NCBI GenBank assembly: GCA_025965755.1
Contig: JAOPWI010000272.1
Span: forward strand, 1-7,330
DNA from: Frankiales bacterium
GTDB taxonomy: Bacteria > Actinomycetota > Actinomycetes > Mycobacteriales > SCTD01
Direction: 5' to 3'
DNA: 7,330 bases
Shown here: positions 6,179-7,330 of the stretch, in pieces
How the letters are laid out: each line of letters begins with the position of its first letter
Numbering within the stretch: the stretch's first letter is position 1
Position numbers and translations under genes: made by a program
Notes under the pieces: generated by a model
What the model saw: only the letters and a program-made list of their open reading frames with translations
The model's database searches: none
Told to the model about the DNA's origin: nothing

Positions 6179-6652
6179 GTGAGCAGCTCGCCCTACTCGA
6201 CCGTGCTGGTCGGCACCGACGGCTCCGACTCCTCGTTCCGTGCGGTCGACCGGGCGGCCCTGATCGCCCGGGACGCCGGCGCGACGCTGCTGCTCGCCTG
6301 CGCCTACCGGCCGATGTCGGCCCGCGAGGTCCAGGACGCCCAGGACGCCCTCGGCGGCGAGAGCTACAAGGTCAGCGGGTCGACACCGGCGGAGGACGTG
6401 CTGCGTGACGCGGCCGACCGGGCCAAGGGCCTGGGCGCGACCGACGTGGACATCATCGCGGTCGAGGGCGACCCGGTGGACGAGCTGATCGAGCTGGTCA
6501 AGGTGCGCGGCGTGGACCTGCTCGTGGTCGGCAACCGCGGCCTCAACAGCCTGGCCGGCCGGCTGCTCGGCTCGGTGCCCGCCAACATCAGCCACCGGGC
6601 GGCCTGCGACGTCCTCATCGTGCACACGACCGGCAAGGGCGCGAGGAAGTGA
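6179..6652 (+). CDS. Universal stress protein, UspA family, ATP-binding type
   Basis: A single-domain cytoplasmic universal stress protein of 157 residues. The first strand and loop are TVLVGTDGSDSS (8-19), where Asp14 is the conserved adenine-contacting position. The C-terminal half carries VVGNRG followed by GS, matching G-x2-G-x9-G-(S/T) (118-121 and 131-132), the phosphate and ribose loop of the ATP-binding subgroup, and closes with ACDVLIVHT. Such proteins are dimers that respond to starvation, hypoxia or redox stress in actinomycetes; the exact role here cannot be told. The length is normal. The next gene starts four bases after the stop, so co-transcription is likely. A tandem nine-base repeat inside the gene encodes Gln-Asp-Ala twice, in the variable loop between strands. 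Confidence 0.93.
   Translation: MSSSPYSTVLVGTDGSDSSFRAVDRAALIARDAGATLLLACAYRPMSAREVQDAQDALGGESYKVSGSTPAEDVLRDAADRAKGLGATDVDIIAVEGDPVDELIELVKVRGVDLLVVGNRGLNSLAGRLLGSVPANISHRAACDVLIVHTTGKGARK
6332..6349 (+). repeat. Perfect tandem 9-base repeat inside usp
   Basis: CAGGACGCC occurs twice back to back and adds Gln-Asp-Ala twice in a surface loop of the stress protein. The unit is a multiple of three, so copy changes would keep the frame. It is short and may be chance in GC-rich DNA. Confidence 0.6.
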
Positions 6653-6656
6653 CCTG

Positions 6657-7330
6657 ATGCCCGTGACCGCCGGGCCGCTGGCGGACCGGCCTCCCGTCGC
6701 GGGCGGCCTGGACCTCGACCTGCCCGGCCACGGCGTACGCCTGCGCGCCACCCGCTGGCCGGGTGCCGGCACGCCGGTGCTGCTGCTGCACGGCCTCGCC
6801 TCGTCGCGCCGGTTCTGGGACCTGGTCGTGCCCGGGCTGTCCGGCCTGCCGGTGCTGGCGCTGGATCAGCGTGGTCACGGCGGCAGCGAGCGACCGGACG
6901 GGCCGTACGACGGCGCCACCATCGCCCGCGACGCCCTCACCGCCCTGGACGCTCTCGGGCTGTCGCGGGTCGTCGTCGTCGGCCACTCCTGGGGCGCCAC
7001 GACAGCCCTGCGGCTGGCGGCGGACGCCCCCGAGCGGGTGCTGGCCGTCGTCGCCGTCGACGGCGGGCTCGGTGCGCTGGGCGAGCCGGGCGCCAGCCGG
7101 GTCCAGACGCGCGACCGGCTCACCCCGCCGCGGATCGCCCTGCCGCCCGAGGACCTGGTGGCGCGGCTGCGCTCCGGGCCGCTCGGGCCGTGGTGGTCGC
7201 CCGCGGTGGAGCAGGCGCTGCTGCCGCTGTTCGAGCTCGGCACCGACGGCCTGGCCCGGGCCCGGCTGCCCTTCGCGGCACACATGGCCATCGTCGAGGA
7301 CCTGCTCGACGGGAACGTCGAGGCGCTGCT
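6657..7330 (+). CDS. Alpha/beta hydrolase, 3' end beyond the window
   Basis: The first 224 residues of an alpha/beta-hydrolase-fold protein are seen; the frame is open at the window edge. VLLLHGLASSRRFW (41-54) holds the His-Gly of the oxyanion loop, LDQRGHGGSERP (69-80) follows strand 4, and the nucleophile elbow is GHSWG at 109-113, with Ser111 as nucleophile. The catalytic His would lie beyond the edge. The cap region around GPLGPWWS (174-181) is not diagnostic. Substrate is unknown: lipase/esterase, lactonase and haloperoxidase-like members share these motifs. ATG 6657 has GAGGA nine bases upstream, located within the end of the stress-protein gene, and the two genes are four bases apart, so they probably form one operon. 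No signal peptide is visible, so it should be cytoplasmic. Confidence 0.9.
   Translation, partial: MPVTAGPLADRPPVAGGLDLDLPGHGVRLRATRWPGAGTPVLLLHGLASSRRFWDLVVPGLSGLPVLALDQRGHGGSERPDGPYDGATIARDALTALDALGLSRVVVVGHSWGATTALRLAADAPERVLAVVAVDGGLGALGEPGASRVQTRDRLTPPRIALPPEDLVARLRSGPLGPWWSPAVEQALLPLFELGTDGLARARLPFAAHMAIVEDLLDGNVEAL

Overview
The window comes from a high-GC actinomycete-like genome. The grounds are very strong third-position G/C bias, frequent GTG starts, TANNNT-type -10 elements and clean GGAGG ribosome sites. The family is uncertain; a Geodermatophilaceae/Frankia-like relative is only a guess from the style of the proteins.

Left third (1-2518): a compact RiPP locus of lasso-peptide type. 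The minus strand carries the first 52 codons of a precursor that runs off the left edge and has a textbook lasso leader signature, Y-x2-P-x-I-x3-G-x5-T. A divergent gene (265-1119, +) encodes a P-loop protein resembling HPr kinase. It meets tail-to-tail, over a shared CTAG, an asparagine-synthetase-like protein (1116-2261, -). That gene overlaps by ATGA a PqqD-like protein (2258-2518, -). By family knowledge, PqqD (B1) would hold the leader, the asparagine-synthetase homologue (C) would activate a side-chain carboxylate for ring closure, and the HprK-like protein could be a tailoring kinase. The leader protease (B2) and any exporter are not in the window; they may lie beyond the left edge. The synthetase homologue lacks the whole N-terminal glutaminase-like domain.

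Middle (2550-6083, -): cobalamin-dependent methionine synthase metH, recognisable over all four modules but interrupted by one in-frame TAA at 5274-5276 where Tyr would be expected. The reading frame is intact on both sides. The stop falls between the first zinc-ligand Cys and the Cys-Cys pair of the homocysteine domain. The RiPP genes pqqD-asnB start about 31 bases after the metH stop on the same strand and may depend on metH transcription. metH itself seems to be read from a leaderless transcript.

Right part (6084-7330, +): a short divergent promoter region, then a universal stress protein of the ATP-binding type, followed four bases later by an alpha/beta hydrolase cut off by the right edge. 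These two look like a small operon unrelated to the RiPP locus.
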